Positions 9,531-19,226 of a DNA stretch of 64,000 nt are shown piece by piece. A model generated the notes under the pieces. It was not told the DNA's origin. It did not search any database and was given only the letters and a program-made list of their open reading frames with translations. The stretch spans positions 682,001-746,000 of the forward strand of contig NC_007516.1 of the NCBI RefSeq assembly GCF_000012625.1. Direction: 5' to 3'. The position numbers and the translations under genes were made by a program. Origin of the DNA: Synechococcus sp. CC9605. Its GTDB lineage: Bacteria; Cyanobacteriota; Cyanobacteriia; PCC-6307; Cyanobiaceae. The stretch's first letter is position 1; every line of letters begins with the position of its first letter.

Positions 9531-10145
9531 TCACCAGGAATAGGGTACTGAGGAGTGGTGAACTGTTATGCGTAAGTTTCCAGCATCGTCTCGAACGTAT
9601 GAAAAGGTTTTGTCAACTTTAGAAGTTGTTCCGTCGGCAGCTTCAAAATGCACCCAACCCATCGCATTCGCTGTATTCCCAAATACTTGAATGGCAAAAA
9701 TCTCTGGTGTGCACTTGATCCAAGGACTCCTGTTGCTCAAGTTCGGGTAATTACCATCGCCGGGTGATCCAATCCCAAATCCAGGGTCAGTGTAATTGGG
9801 ATCGTCACCAATGAAATAGGAAAGCGCGCCGTCTTTGGTTGTACGGAATGTCGTGTCTCCATAAGCCCAAGTGGGTTTAAAAGCGACTGGTCCAAATTGA
9901 TACGCATAGGCCGCGTCAATGATGTCGCTTGACAGAGGCTTGGACTTGGCAAGACCCCCTTCAGCGTGTGCTGTGCTGATGGCAACGAGAGCACCACACC
10001 ACGTGTCTTGTGCAGCTTTAACTTCACCCACTCGGATGGTTTCTGACATCACCGCTGGCTTGGCTTCCGCGGTGGCAGCTACAGAGATCAAGGCACCCAT
10101 GGAGGCTGCACCGGCCAAGCCGAGGCCAAGGATCGCTTTGAACAT
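9531..10145 (-). CDS. secreted SnoaL/NTF2-like protein
   Basis: 204 residues from ATG 10145 (MFKAILGLGLAGAASMGALI), chosen because it begins a good signal peptide with cleavage near AEAKP. The longer frame to 10259 would run into pgeF. The mature part has ISTAHAEGGLAKSKPLSSDI, a segment with FEAADG and a final strand NLRITVHHSSVPYSW. This pattern is seen in NTF2/SnoaL-like proteins related to the CaMKII association domain, some of which carry a misleading phosphoribosyl-AMP cyclohydrolase label. It probably acts in the periplasm; the ligand or partner is unknown. Confidence 0.7.
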   Translation of the reverse strand: MFKAILGLGLAGAASMGALISVAATAEAKPAVMSETIRVGEVKAAQDTWCGALVAISTAHAEGGLAKSKPLSSDIIDAAYAYQFGPVAFKPTWAYGDTTFRTTKDGALSYFIGDDPNYTDPGFGIGSPGDGNYPNLSNRSPWIKCTPEIFAIQVFGNTANAMGWVHFEAADGTTSKVDKTFSYVRDDAGNLRITVHHSSVPYSW

Positions 10146-10225
10146 CGTGCAATTTGAGAGACATTTCACACTGGCTTGCATGCGGCGGCATGACAGGTTT
10201 TGCCAGTAAATCGAGACCTGCGGGA

Positions 10226-11014
10226 TCAGATTGAAGCTTGCGCCACGATCCCGCTCCACTGCACGGCTTTCACCTGATCCCGTCGCCAGGAATGGAACAG
10301 CTCGGGTTCACTGACGGTGCACAGCGGGCAGTGGGCGATCCGTTGGCTGAGGATTCCCGCGCCCTGGAGTTGCACTCTGGCGGACGTTCGAATGTCCAGG
10401 CGTTGCCGTCCCGGTTGCTCATCCGGAAGCAGGGCCCCGGCCTCGGATAACGAGGCCTCGTCGGGGGTCGAGGCGCTGACGGCCTCCACCACCTCGTCGC
10501 CCACCTGGTAACAGGGTCCGCTGACAGCCGGACCCAGGGCGACGACCAGATCCTCCCGCCGCGCACCCCGCTCCACCAATTGATCCAGGGCCGTGATCAG
10601 GATTCCAGCTGCCACCCCACGCCAACCGGCATGACAGGCCGCGGCATGCCCGGTGCCGGGATCGGCGATCAGAACCGGGGTGCAGTCGGCGCCGCACACC
10701 CAGAGGCTCTGGCCTCCGCGATCACTCACCAGGCCATCGGCCTCAGGCCAGGGATCCTGAACGGCGTCGCTGGCGTTGAGGACGACCCCACTGTGAATCT
10801 GCTGGGGCCGGTGGACGCTGATGCCGGCGCTGACGTACCCCGCCAGTTCATCAGGCCCACGGCCGTGCCAGAGCCGGGTGAAAAAGCCGTGCTCGAACCC
10901 CTGCTCGTGCAGAAGATCGCTCTGGAGGTAATAGCCCCCATAACAACCGATCCAGGTCCATCCCTTCAACGTGTTGAAGCGGCTGTCTGGTCGATCAAAT
11001 GGCCCGTCTTTCAT
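10226..11014 (-). CDS. pgeF: laccase-domain (PgeF/YfiH) purine nucleoside-acting enzyme
   Basis: 262 residues. Members of this family (formerly DUF152, polyphenol-oxidase-like) act on purine nucleosides and have been linked to peptidoglycan editing. Zinc-ligand motifs of the family are visible: ADCTPVLIADPGTGHAAACHAGWRG in the middle (C and two H), and VALGPAVSGPCYQVGDEV. The FFTRLWHGRGPDEL segment near the N-terminus is also typical. Its start is 11 bases downstream of the Tab2-like gene, so the two are probably cotranscribed from the S1-domain gene promoter. Confidence 0.9.
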   Translation of the reverse strand: MKDGPFDRPDSRFNTLKGWTWIGCYGGYYLQSDLLHEQGFEHGFFTRLWHGRGPDELAGYVSAGISVHRPQQIHSGVVLNASDAVQDPWPEADGLVSDRGGQSLWVCGADCTPVLIADPGTGHAAACHAGWRGVAAGILITALDQLVERGARREDLVVALGPAVSGPCYQVGDEVVEAVSASTPDEASLSEAGALLPDEQPGRQRLDIRTSARVQLQGAGILSQRIAHCPLCTVSEPELFHSWRRDQVKAVQWSGIVAQASI

Positions 11015-11025
11015 CAGCCCTGCAA

Positions 11026-11910
11026 TCAGGCTATGGGGATGTCCCGCAGCATCCAGAAACCACCGAAGGTCTGTTCTTCGGGGCTGGACTGGATGGCGAT
11101 GAATTGGAGGCCGCGCACCTGCTGCTGCGAAGTGGCTAGAGCTTCGGCGATTTCAGCGGCGATGCCTGGCTCCAGGTCGCTCACCAGCCAGCGGTCGTCC
11201 TGACCAGCCTCCAGCACCAGCTGGCGGTCTTCGACGATCATCCGCACGGGCTCCAGACCCCCCAACCAGCCCGCCATGGCAAGGGAGCGGCTTTGGCTGA
11301 ACAGGCGCAGACCAGGAACAGAGGCCTCGGGGTCGATGCCATCGGGCACCGGCAGCAGACCGCTGAAACTCATCGGCCATTCCGATGCCTCGAGCAGCAG
11401 GCTCGCTGGCAGGGCGGCCCAGCTCCAGGCATCTCCTTGAACTTCTTCCGGCAGGGGAACCGGTGGGGTTGGAACTGGAGCCGGCGGCGGTGCCAATGGG
11501 CCCGCCATGAAGCCCTCCTCCTCGGGATACACCTCCCTCTCGCGCTGTTGAAGCCAGTCGAGCAGGGCGAAGGTGCGGCGACTGGGAATCACCTCGAGGT
11601 CTTGTTCGGCTGCGGCGCGCTGCACCATGGTGCGCATCGAACTGCGCCAGCAGCGCAGGCGCACGGGCGAACCCCAGCCCCCGCTGGCGGATGCCTGCTT
11701 GGCTTCTGCCAGGGCTTGGCTCAACCAGAGCGAGTTCACATCACCAGAGGGGCACACCTTGGCGAAGCGAAATGGCTCTGCATCGCCACTTGCGGCGGGG
11801 GTGGAGGTGATCAGCAGCTCCCAACGCTTGCGGCCATCGGCCTCAAGGATGGGTCGGGAGTAGAAGTCGAGTTCCCAGTCTTCAGCGGCTGTCAGGGCAG
11901 CAGTGCTCAT
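11026..11910 (-). CDS. Tab2/Atab2-like RNA-binding protein (DUF1092)
   Basis: 294 residues starting MSTAALTAAEDWELDFYSRP. The WELDFYSRPILEADGRKRWELLI-type opening, the central charged segment and LVLEAGQDDRWLVSDLEP toward the end match the Tab2/Atab2 family, whose plastid members promote translation of photosystem I psaB mRNA. In cyanobacteria the role is less defined, but it is a photosynthetic-lineage marker. A Pro-rich linker (PPPAPVPTPPVPLPEE) separates the two halves. The start overlaps the stop of the S1-domain gene by four bases, so translation is likely coupled. Confidence 0.85.
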   Translation of the reverse strand: MSTAALTAAEDWELDFYSRPILEADGRKRWELLITSTPAASGDAEPFRFAKVCPSGDVNSLWLSQALAEAKQASASGGWGSPVRLRCWRSSMRTMVQRAAAEQDLEVIPSRRTFALLDWLQQREREVYPEEEGFMAGPLAPPPAPVPTPPVPLPEEVQGDAWSWAALPASLLLEASEWPMSFSGLLPVPDGIDPEASVPGLRLFSQSRSLAMAGWLGGLEPVRMIVEDRQLVLEAGQDDRWLVSDLEPGIAAEIAEALATSQQQVRGLQFIAIQSSPEEQTFGGFWMLRDIPIA

Positions 11911-13181
11911 CCGGCGGATTGCTCCTGCTGTTTCAGGGTGTTCTGGGCGCGGCTGGCGCGATCGGCGGCTTCAGCCATCACTTTGTCTTTTTCGATCAGC
12001 AGCTCGCCAGGAGGCCCCTCCAGCAGGGCTGTGTTGAGGCCGATCCGTCCGCGGCCCGGGTCCAGTTCCGTGATCAGGGCCGACACGCGGTCGCCCTGGT
12101 CAAACACCTCACGAATCGAGCGCAGTCTGCCATTGGTGATAGCTGATTGGTGCAGCAGTCCGCTGATGCCACCGAGGTCGATGAACAGGCCGTAGGGCTT
12201 CACCGCAGCAACCTGGCCTTCCACCAATTGGCCCACCTCCAGATCCTGGAAGCGTTCCGCAACAGCAGCCCGCTTTTCGGACAGCACCAGCTTGCGCGTC
12301 TCCGAATTCACCTCGATGAAGGCCACGCCCAGGGTCTTGCCCACCAGCTCCTGGTGGTTTTCACCGTTTTGGAGCTGAGAGCGGGGAATGAAGCCGCGTA
12401 GCCCTTGGAGATCGCAGGTGACCCCACCGCGGTTGAAGTTATTGACAATGACTTGAACCACTTTCCCCTGTTTCTCCAGCTCCTTCACCCGGTCCCAGCT
12501 CTTGCGCAGCTCAAGGGCGCGACAGCTGATCGTGACCATCCCATCAGCGTTCTGCTCACGGGTCACCAGAACTTCAACCTCTAGACCCTTGGGGAAGCGC
12601 TCCCGGAAGTTGGTCACAACGCCCAGGCCCGCTTCGCTCTTGGGCATGTAGCCGGGAGCTTTGCCGCCTATATCCACGTACACGCCATCGCTTTCGATGC
12701 CGATCACCGTGCCCTTGATCACCTCACCGGTGGTGCCAACCGGAGCGTTCTCGTCGAGGGCGGCGAGGAAGGCTTCTTCGTCGAAATCGAAGTCGTCCAC
12801 GCTGCGCGGCTGATTGCGCTGCTCCTTCCTGGGTTGCTGATCCGGCGCACCCATCAGGTCAGCCATGGTCATGCCTTCCATGCCGCCCATGTCGAACAGA
12901 GCGTCGTCATCCGTTGCTGGTGACGAGGCGGGTTCCTGCTGGACAGGTCGCGGAGGGGTGGCGAGACCCGCCCGTTCCTCAAGGATGCGTGCCTTTTCCG
13001 CCGCAGCCTCTGCTGCTGCCCGAGCTTCAGCCGCTTCTCGAGCCAGCTTTTCCTGCTCCTCGCGGCGGTTGATCTGCATCACCTGCAGCGGTTTCGTCGC
13101 TGCCGGCTTGGGTGCCTTGGGGCGGTTGGGCTGCGGGCTGCCGGCTGCGGGCATGGACCATTGGGCTTGTCGATTGCTCAT
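11907..13181 (-). CDS. ribosomal protein S1-like RNA-binding protein
   Basis: 424 residues from MSNRQAQWSMPAAG; a longer frame to 13208 lacks support. The N-terminal 130 residues are Ala/Glu/Pro-rich and probably disordered or coiled. Three S1 OB-fold domains follow: one starting GEVIKGTVIGIESDGVYVDI, one around ELEKQGKVVQVIVNNFN, and one starting LEVGQLVEGQVAAVKPYGLF. The protein binds mRNA at the 30S subunit. Cyanobacteria carry two S1-type genes; the N-terminal extension suggests the second, nonclassical copy here (rps1b/nbp1 type), so I leave the symbol empty. Confidence 0.88.
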   Translation of the reverse strand: MSNRQAQWSMPAAGSPQPNRPKAPKPAATKPLQVMQINRREEQEKLAREAAEARAAAEAAAEKARILEERAGLATPPRPVQQEPASSPATDDDALFDMGGMEGMTMADLMGAPDQQPRKEQRNQPRSVDDFDFDEEAFLAALDENAPVGTTGEVIKGTVIGIESDGVYVDIGGKAPGYMPKSEAGLGVVTNFRERFPKGLEVEVLVTREQNADGMVTISCRALELRKSWDRVKELEKQGKVVQVIVNNFNRGGVTCDLQGLRGFIPRSQLQNGENHQELVGKTLGVAFIEVNSETRKLVLSEKRAAVAERFQDLEVGQLVEGQVAAVKPYGLFIDLGGISGLLHQSAITNGRLRSIREVFDQGDRVSALITELDPGRGRIGLNTALLEGPPGELLIEKDKVMAEAADRASRAQNTLKQQEQSAG

Positions 13182-13228
13182 TTTGACAGGCTGGGCTGGG
13201 ATCAACACCCCCGTGCCTGTGCAACTCC

Positions 13229-14071
13229 ATGGACCAGCTCCGCAAGCGATTTGATCAGCTGACGTGGCCCGAGGCCAGTCATGCTGCCTGCCAACCTGGT
13301 GCCACGGTGATCTGGCCGTTTGGAGCCTGTGAGCAACACGGCCCCCAATTGCCGCTTTCGACGGACGCTGTTTTTGCTGACGGCATCCTTGATTACGTGT
13401 TGTGCGGGCTTGAGCCGGCTCTGCCGATTTGGCGACTGCCCTGTCAGTCCATCGGCTTTTCGCCTGAGCACAAGAACTTCCCCGGAACCATCAGCCTTTC
13501 GGCTCCTCTGCTTCTGGATCTGGTCGACCAGGTGGGCACGCAGCTGGCGGCGATGGGGGTGCAGCGCCTTGTTCTGTTCAACGCCCATGGCGGCCAGATC
13601 GGTTTGCTGCAGGTGGCAGCCCGACAGCTGCGGGCTCGCTGCCCATCGCTTGCTGTTCTGCCCTGCTTCCTCTGGAGTGGTGTCGAGGGGCTAGCGGATC
13701 TGTTGCCTGAGCAGGAGTTGCTCCATGGTCTTCATGCCGGCCAAGCCGAAACCAGCTTGATGCTCCAGATGGCCCCAGATCTGGTGGGATCGGCCCGCCC
13801 GGTGGATGGACGTCCAGCGCCGGGTTCCGCCCCGGAGCCGCCGGAGGGTTGGAGCCTCGAAGGGGCGGCGCCCTGCGCTTGGCTCACCGACGATCTCAGC
13901 GCGACGGGGGTGATCGGGGATGCCCGCCAGGCCTCAGCAGATCTGGGACGTTGTCTGGAAGATCGCTTGATCAACCACTGGCAGAAGCGTTTTCAGGCAC
14001 TTTTGACCAGCGACTGGCCACCCACCCAAAGCCTTCTCTCCAAACCGTCCAAGATCACGCCCACGTCCTGA
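13229..14071 (+). CDS. creatininase-family amidohydrolase
   Basis: 280 residues. The fold and metal ligands of the creatininase/FAPy-deformylase family are present: the N-terminal [18 protein letters not shown] (Glu, His and Asp ligands), NAHGGQ in the centre and HAGQAETS further on, where the Glu completes the site. Family members hydrolyse cyclic or formamide C-N bonds such as creatinine or FAPy intermediates of riboflavin and deazaflavin synthesis. The specific substrate here is not evident. It is divergent from the S1-like gene with 47 bases between the starts. Confidence 0.9.
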   Translation: MDQLRKRFDQLTWPEASHAACQPGATVIWPFGACEQHGPQLPLSTDAVFADGILDYVLCGLEPALPIWRLPCQSIGFSPEHKNFPGTISLSAPLLLDLVDQVGTQLAAMGVQRLVLFNAHGGQIGLLQVAARQLRARCPSLAVLPCFLWSGVEGLADLLPEQELLHGLHAGQAETSLMLQMAPDLVGSARPVDGRPAPGSAPEPPEGWSLEGAAPCAWLTDDLSATGVIGDARQASADLGRCLEDRLINHWQKRFQALLTSDWPPTQSLLSKPSKITPTS

Positions 14072-14147
14072 ACCTTGGACGCATGTGTCCCCAACTCTTG
14101 GGGCACTGGTTATTGTCGGTCCCACTGAACGTGGTGGACAGCGTCCT

Positions 14148-14867
14148 ATGACGACCCTCAATGCACCTGAAGCACCCGTGCTGGAGGGCCAGGACGCACT
14201 GCCGGATTTCACGACTGCTGCCTATAAGGACGCTTACAGCCGTATCAACGCCATCGTGATCGAGGGCGAGCAGGAAGCCCACGACAACTACATCTCCCTT
14301 GGAACACTGATCCCCGAGCAGGCCGAGGAGCTCAAGCGTTTGGCACGGATGGAGATGAAGCACATGAAGGGCTTCACATCCTGCGGTCGCAACCTTGGAG
14401 TTGAAGCCGATCTGCCTTTCGCCAAAAAGTTCTTCGAACCCCTTCACGGCAATTTTCAGGCTGCTCTCAAGGAGGGCAAGGTGGTCACCTGCCTGCTGAT
14501 TCAGGCCCTGCTGATCGAAGCATTCGCTATTTCCGCGTATCACATATATATCCCTGTGGCCGATCCCTTCGCCCGCAAAATCACTGAGGGTGTGGTGAAG
14601 GACGAGTACACCCACCTCAACTACGGCCAGGAATGGCTGAAGGCCAACTTTGAGGCCAGCAAAAATGAGCTGTTCGAGGCCAACAAAGCCAACCTCCCTC
14701 TGATCCGCTCGATGCTGGAAGACGTGGCTGCTGATGCTGCCGTCCTGCACATGGAAAAGGAAGACCTGATCGAAGATTTCCTGATCGCTTATCAGGAGGC
14801 TCTGGGAGAGATCGGCTTCACCTCCCGCGACATCGCTCGCATGGCAGCAGCTGCTCTTGCCGTTTGA
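14148..14867 (+). CDS. ado: aldehyde deformylating oxygenase (alkane synthesis)
   Basis: 239 residues from ATG 14148 ([15 protein letters not shown]); the longer frame from 14085 is not needed. It is a ferritin-like di-iron enzyme that converts C16/C18 fatty aldehydes to C15/C17 alkanes and formate using O2. Di-iron ligand motifs are visible: Glu in [11 protein letters not shown], ExxH in [10 protein letters not shown], Glu in [11 protein letters not shown] and ExxH in [12 protein letters not shown]. The acyl-ACP reductase gene follows 114 bases downstream, the conserved pairing that defines cyanobacterial hydrocarbon synthesis. The identification is firm. Confidence 0.97.
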   Translation: MTTLNAPEAPVLEGQDALPDFTTAAYKDAYSRINAIVIEGEQEAHDNYISLGTLIPEQAEELKRLARMEMKHMKGFTSCGRNLGVEADLPFAKKFFEPLHGNFQAALKEGKVVTCLLIQALLIEAFAISAYHIYIPVADPFARKITEGVVKDEYTHLNYGQEWLKANFEASKNELFEANKANLPLIRSMLEDVAADAAVLHMEKEDLIEDFLIAYQEALGEIGFTSRDIARMAAAALAV

Positions 14868-14981
14868 GCCGTTTCAGGGCTTAATCCAACGCCGGTTTAT
14901 CGACAGGCACGTTGCCGTCGATACCGGGTGCCATGGGAGCATGGTCGTTCGAGGTGTTCTTTGAGACGTCAGCGGTAGGAA

Positions 14982-16022
14982 ATGTTTGGTCTGATCGGAC
15001 ATTCAACGAGTTTTGAGGCAGCTCGCCGCAAAGCGATGGAACTCGGGTTCGATCACATCGCTGACGGTGATCTCGATGTGTGGTGCAGTGCACCTCCCCA
15101 GCTCGTTGAGCACGTGGAAGTCACCAGTCCGGTGGGAACGACCATTGAGGGTGCCTACATCGACTCCTGCTTCGTGCCCGAGATGCTGAGCCGTTTCAAA
15201 ACGGCCCGGCGCAAGGTTCTCAATGCGATGGAACTTGCCCAGAAGAAGGGCATCAACATCACTGCTCTGGGCGGTTTCACCTCGATCATTTTCGAGAATT
15301 TCAACCTGCTTCAGCACCAAACGGTGCGGAGCACCACCTTGGATTGGCAGCGGTTCACCACCGGAAACACCCACACGGCCTGGGTGATCTGCCGTCAGGT
15401 GGAGAACAATGCTCCAACCCTCGGCATTGACCTCAGCAAAGCCAAGGTGGCCGTCGTTGGCGCGACTGGTGATATCGGCTCCGCCGTCTGTCGTTGGCTG
15501 CAGGCGCGCACCAGAGTGGGTGAGCTTCTACTGGTGGCGCGTCAGCAGCAACCCCTGCTCGATCTCCAGCAGGAACTGGGCGGTGGACGAATCCTGTCGC
15601 TCGATGAAGCCCTGCCTGAGGCGGATGTGGTCGTCTGGGTGGCGAGCATGCCCCGCACCCTTGAGATCGACCAAGACAGCCTCAAGAAGCCCTGTTTGAT
15701 GATTGATGGGGGCTATCCCAAGAATCTCGATACCAAGGTCGCCGGGGGTGGCATCCACGTGCTCAAGGGAGGAATCGTTGAGTTCTGCCGCGACATCGGC
15801 TGGTCGATGATGGCTATCGCCGAGATGGAGCGGCCGCAGCGCCAGATGTTTGCCTGCTTTGCCGAAGCCATGCTGCTCGAGTTTGAGCGCTGCCACACCA
15901 ACTTCAGCTGGGGACGCAACAACATCACCCTCGAGAAGATGGACTTCATTGGTGCGGCATCGGTCCGCCATGGGTTCAGCACCTTGAACCTCCATCCCAA
16001 CCTGCAGGCCACTGCCGCCTGA
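14982..16022 (+). CDS. aar: long-chain fatty acyl-[ACP] reductase
   Basis: 346 residues. It reduces acyl-ACP with NADPH to the fatty aldehyde used by ado. An N-terminal substrate domain begins [18 protein letters not shown]. It carries the conserved [13 protein letters not shown] segment, and a Rossmann domain follows with [15 protein letters not shown] (about residues 164-178). It lies 20 bases upstream of accA in the same direction, so it probably shares a transcript with accA, the SDR gene and folE. This links fatty-acid supply to its reduction. Confidence 0.97.
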   Translation: MFGLIGHSTSFEAARRKAMELGFDHIADGDLDVWCSAPPQLVEHVEVTSPVGTTIEGAYIDSCFVPEMLSRFKTARRKVLNAMELAQKKGINITALGGFTSIIFENFNLLQHQTVRSTTLDWQRFTTGNTHTAWVICRQVENNAPTLGIDLSKAKVAVVGATGDIGSAVCRWLQARTRVGELLLVARQQQPLLDLQQELGGGRILSLDEALPEADVVVWVASMPRTLEIDQDSLKKPCLMIDGGYPKNLDTKVAGGGIHVLKGGIVEFCRDIGWSMMAIAEMERPQRQMFACFAEAMLLEFERCHTNFSWGRNNITLEKMDFIGAASVRHGFSTLNLHPNLQATAA

Positions 16023-16042
16023 CCCTCGGAGAGCCAGAGCCC

Positions 16043-17032
16043 ATGCCCCGTCGCCCCTTGCTTGAGTTCGAAAAACCGCTCGTCGAGCTTGAGCAGCAGA
16101 TTGAGCAAATCCGTCAGCTGGCCAGAGATTCGGAAGTCGACGTTTCGCAGCAGCTTCAGCAGCTGGAGAGTCTCGCGGCCCGTCGTCGTCAGGAGATCTT
16201 TCAGGGCCTGACTCCAGCTCAGAAAATTCAAGTTGCTCGTCACCCGCAGCGTCCGAGCACGCTGGATTTCATCCAGATGTTCTGCGATGACTGGGTCGAA
16301 CTGCATGGCGATCGTCGCGGTAACGACGATCAGGCCTTAATTGGCGGTGTAGGCCGGGTGGGCAATCGCGCGGTGATGTTGATTGGCCATCAGAAAGGAC
16401 GCGACACCAAGGAGAATGTCGCCCGTAATTTTGGGATGGCTGCTCCGGGTGGCTACCGCAAAGCCATGCGGTTGATGGACCATGCCGATCGTTTCCGCTT
16501 GCCGATTCTCACGTTTATCGATACACCTGGGGCCTACGCCGGCCTTGAGGCTGAAGAACAGGGTCAGGGTGAAGCGATCGCCGTCAACCTGCGGGAGATG
16601 TTCCGCTTGCGCGTTCCGGTGATCGCCACCGTGATTGGTGAAGGCGGCTCCGGGGGTGCCTTGGGCATCGGGGTGGCGGATCGCTTGCTGATGTTCGAGC
16701 ACAGCGTCTACACGGTTGCCAGCCCTGAGGCCTGCGCATCCATTCTCTGGCGTGATGCGGCCAAGGCGCCTGATGCGGCGGCAGCCTTGCGGATCACGGG
16801 TCGTGACCTGCTGGAGCTTGGGGTGGTGGATGAGGTGCTCGAGGAGCCCTCCGGTGGCAACAACTGGGCACCATTGGAGGCTGGAGAAAACCTGCGGGCG
16901 GCGATCGAGCGTCACCTCGAACAACTGCTGAGCCTTTCGGAACAGCAACTGCGCGAGGCCCGTTACTCGAAATTTAGAGCGATGGGGCGGTTCCTCGAAA
17001 AAACGTCACAGGATGTCGACAAAGCCGCTTAA
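16043..17032 (+). CDS. accA: acetyl-CoA carboxylase carboxyltransferase subunit alpha
   Basis: 329 residues, the normal AccA length. With AccD it transfers the carboxyl group from biotin to acetyl-CoA, giving malonyl-CoA for fatty-acid synthesis. The crotonase-like fold is marked by [38 protein letters not shown] and the [15 protein letters not shown] segment. An N-terminal helical region precedes it. Its position directly behind ado and aar joins the first committed step of fatty-acid synthesis with alkane formation. Confidence 0.97.
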   Translation: MPRRPLLEFEKPLVELEQQIEQIRQLARDSEVDVSQQLQQLESLAARRRQEIFQGLTPAQKIQVARHPQRPSTLDFIQMFCDDWVELHGDRRGNDDQALIGGVGRVGNRAVMLIGHQKGRDTKENVARNFGMAAPGGYRKAMRLMDHADRFRLPILTFIDTPGAYAGLEAEEQGQGEAIAVNLREMFRLRVPVIATVIGEGGSGGALGIGVADRLLMFEHSVYTVASPEACASILWRDAAKAPDAAAALRITGRDLLELGVVDEVLEEPSGGNNWAPLEAGENLRAAIERHLEQLLSLSEQQLREARYSKFRAMGRFLEKTSQDVDKAA

Positions 17033-17056
17033 AGTGTCGTGGTTTGCTAACTGTTT

Positions 17057-17764
17057 TTGCCTACGGCTCTAATCACAGGTGCGAGCCGAGGCATAGGTCG
17101 CCGAACTGCTGAGCTTCTGGCTCATCAGGGCTGGGACTTGCTGCTCACTGCACGTAGCGCTGATCAACTGGAGCAGCTGAGTGATCAGCTCAGCTCCAAG
17201 GGTGTCTCTGTGGCCTCTGCCGCCGTCGACCTGACTCAACCTGATGGCATCGCTTTTGCGATGGCTGGCTTGTTGCAGCAGGGTGAGACCCCTTCAGTGT
17301 TGATCAACAACGCGGGGGCTGCTTACACCGGCGATCTATTGGCAATGCCGATCGAGCGTTGGCAATGGCTGCTACAGCTGAATGTCACCAGCGTGATGCA
17401 GGTTTGTGCTGCTGTTGTCCCCTCCATGCGTGAGAACGGCGGACTGGTGATCAACATCAGCAGCCACGCCGCCCGCAATGCCTTCCCTCAATGGGGTGCG
17501 TATTGCGTCAGCAAAGCTGCCCTGGCCAGCTTCACCCGCTGCCTGGCGGAAGAGGAACGGAGCAACGACATCCGTGCCTGCACCCTCACTCTTGGGGCAG
17601 TCAACACACCTCTGTGGGACGCGGAAACCGTACAAAGCGATTTCGATCGTCGTGCCATGCTCTCTGTCGATCAGGCGGCAGAAACACTGGCGAATCTGGC
17701 GATGCAACCCAGCAACCAGTTGATCGAAGACCTCACCCTTATGCCGGCCGCCGGCGCCTTCTGA
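17057..17764 (+). CDS. short-chain dehydrogenase/reductase
   Basis: 235 residues from a TTG start that places the NAD(P)-binding motif TGASRGIGRR right at the N-terminus (residues about 7-16), as in the family; no upstream ATG is in frame. The INNAG motif, the catalytic Ser in VINISSHAARN, and YCVSK (Tyr and Lys) are all present, so the enzyme should be active. The substrate is unknown. It follows accA by 24 bases and precedes folE by nine, so it belongs to the same operon; a role in lipid or pterin reduction would be speculation. Confidence 0.88.
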   Translation: MPTALITGASRGIGRRTAELLAHQGWDLLLTARSADQLEQLSDQLSSKGVSVASAAVDLTQPDGIAFAMAGLLQQGETPSVLINNAGAAYTGDLLAMPIERWQWLLQLNVTSVMQVCAAVVPSMRENGGLVINISSHAARNAFPQWGAYCVSKAALASFTRCLAEEERSNDIRACTLTLGAVNTPLWDAETVQSDFDRRAMLSVDQAAETLANLAMQPSNQLIEDLTLMPAAGAF

Positions 17765-17773
17765 ACGAACACC

Positions 17774-18523
17774 ATGACCTCCACAGTCCCTTTCGTTTCC
17801 AACGGCGTCGCCAACGGCAACGGCAATGGCAGCTTGAATCCCCAGATCTCAGCGCGCATCCGTGAACGCTTGAGAGAGGCCGGTGCCTCCTTCCTGGCCA
17901 ACGACAACATCGCTGATCACCTCCAGCCCGGTGAGCTCGATCAACTTCAGGTTGAAGTTGCAGACAAGGTTCGCGACCTGCTGCGCAGCCTGGTGATCGA
18001 CATCGATAACGACCACAACACCCACGAGACGGCGGAGCGCGTCGCCAAGATGTACCTCCAGGAGGTGTTCAAGGGGCGTTACCACCAGCAGCCCAAGGTG
18101 GCCAGCTTCCCCAATGTGAAACAGCTGGATGAGATCTACACCGTTGGCCCGATCACGGTGCGCTCGGCCTGTTCACATCACCTGGTGCCGATCATGGGCA
18201 ACTGCTGGATTGGGATCAAGCCGGGTGCCCGGGTGATCGGCCTCTCCAAGTTCACCCGCGTTGCCGACTGGGTGTTCTCCCGCCCTCACATCCAGGAAGA
18301 GGCTGTGATGATCCTTGCCGACGAAATCGAGAAGCTCTGTGAGCCCCAGGGTCTCGGCATCATCATCAAGGCGCAGCACTACTGCATGAAGTGGCGTGGC
18401 GTGAAGGAGCCCCAAACCAGCATGGTGAATTCCGTGGTGCGCGGCGATTTCCGCCACGACCCCAGCCTCAAGCAGGAGTTCTTTGAGCTGGTGCGTCAGC
18501 AGGAAGCACTTCTGAGCACATGA
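17774..18523 (+). CDS. folE: GTP cyclohydrolase I
   Basis: 249 residues. It converts GTP to 7,8-dihydroneopterin triphosphate, the first step of folate synthesis. After a variable, Asn/Gly-rich N-terminal extension comes the catalytic domain with the zinc ligands in SACSHHLVPIMG and in QHYCMKWRG, plus GLSKFTRVADWVFSRP. The decamer-forming fold and length are normal. It is the last gene of the plus-strand run and converges on trpF with 11 bases between the stops. Confidence 0.96.
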   Translation: MTSTVPFVSNGVANGNGNGSLNPQISARIRERLREAGASFLANDNIADHLQPGELDQLQVEVADKVRDLLRSLVIDIDNDHNTHETAERVAKMYLQEVFKGRYHQQPKVASFPNVKQLDEIYTVGPITVRSACSHHLVPIMGNCWIGIKPGARVIGLSKFTRVADWVFSRPHIQEEAVMILADEIEKLCEPQGLGIIIKAQHYCMKWRGVKEPQTSMVNSVVRGDFRHDPSLKQEFFELVRQQEALLST

Positions 18524-18534
18524 TCAGCTTCGAC

Positions 18535-19206
18535 TCAACCCTGTTTCACAGCCTCGACAAGGGCTTGAACCTTGTCGAGGTTTTTCCATCCGGGCCGTTC
18601 CTCCAGTCGGCTTGAGGCATCGAGCCCTTGAGGATTGACGCGACTGAGCAGTTCCGGAACCCACTCCGCACTCACTCCTCCTGCCAGCCACCACGGCACC
18701 GATAGCTCGGTCTCGCGGACCCAATCAAGAGGGATCCGGTGCCCGGTGCCGCCCAGTTGATCGGCGCTCCAGGCATCGATCAGCAGAGCATCCACATGGG
18801 GCGCGTAGTGCTCGAGCTGCTTGAGATCGTCGGGTTCACGCACCCGTAACGCTTTCCACCACTGCTGCCGGGGGTAGCACTGTTTCAAGCGTTGGCAGCA
18901 TTCAACGGACTCGCCGCCGTGCAGCTGCACCACGGAGGGCTGCCCTACTCCGTTCAGTGCCTCCTCGAGGGCGGCATCGTCCGGATTGGCCACCACCCAA
19001 ACCCGATGCAGTAGAGGGTGCTGCTCTTCCAGCATCTGGAACAAGGTCCGGCGCTGGGCTGGTTCAACAAAGCGTGGGGTTGCGGGAACGCCGATCACGC
19101 CAATCGCCTGCACGCCCATCTGTGCGATGGCTTGAGCCTGCTCGGGGTCGGTGATCCCACAGATCTTGAGTTCTGGAGTAGGGCGGGGATCACGCAAGGG
19201 CTGCAT
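18535..19206 (-). CDS. trpF: phosphoribosylanthranilate isomerase
   Basis: 223 residues, a TIM barrel that catalyses the Amadori rearrangement of PRA to CdRP in tryptophan synthesis. The N-terminal LKICGITDPEQAQAIAQMG contains the catalytic Cys, and VQLHGGESVE and LLIDAW (catalytic Asp) are in place. The C-terminal phosphate-binding loops ALLIDAWS...GTGHRIPLDW and WLAGGVSAEW are also there. It stands alone, divergent from the membrane protease gene with 20 bases between the starts. Confidence 0.95.
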   Translation of the reverse strand: MQPLRDPRPTPELKICGITDPEQAQAIAQMGVQAIGVIGVPATPRFVEPAQRRTLFQMLEEQHPLLHRVWVVANPDDAALEEALNGVGQPSVVQLHGGESVECCQRLKQCYPRQQWWKALRVREPDDLKQLEHYAPHVDALLIDAWSADQLGGTGHRIPLDWVRETELSVPWWLAGGVSAEWVPELLSRVNPQGLDASSRLEERPGWKNLDKVQALVEAVKQG

Positions 19207-19226
19207 GGATTGCTCTCCCTAGGATC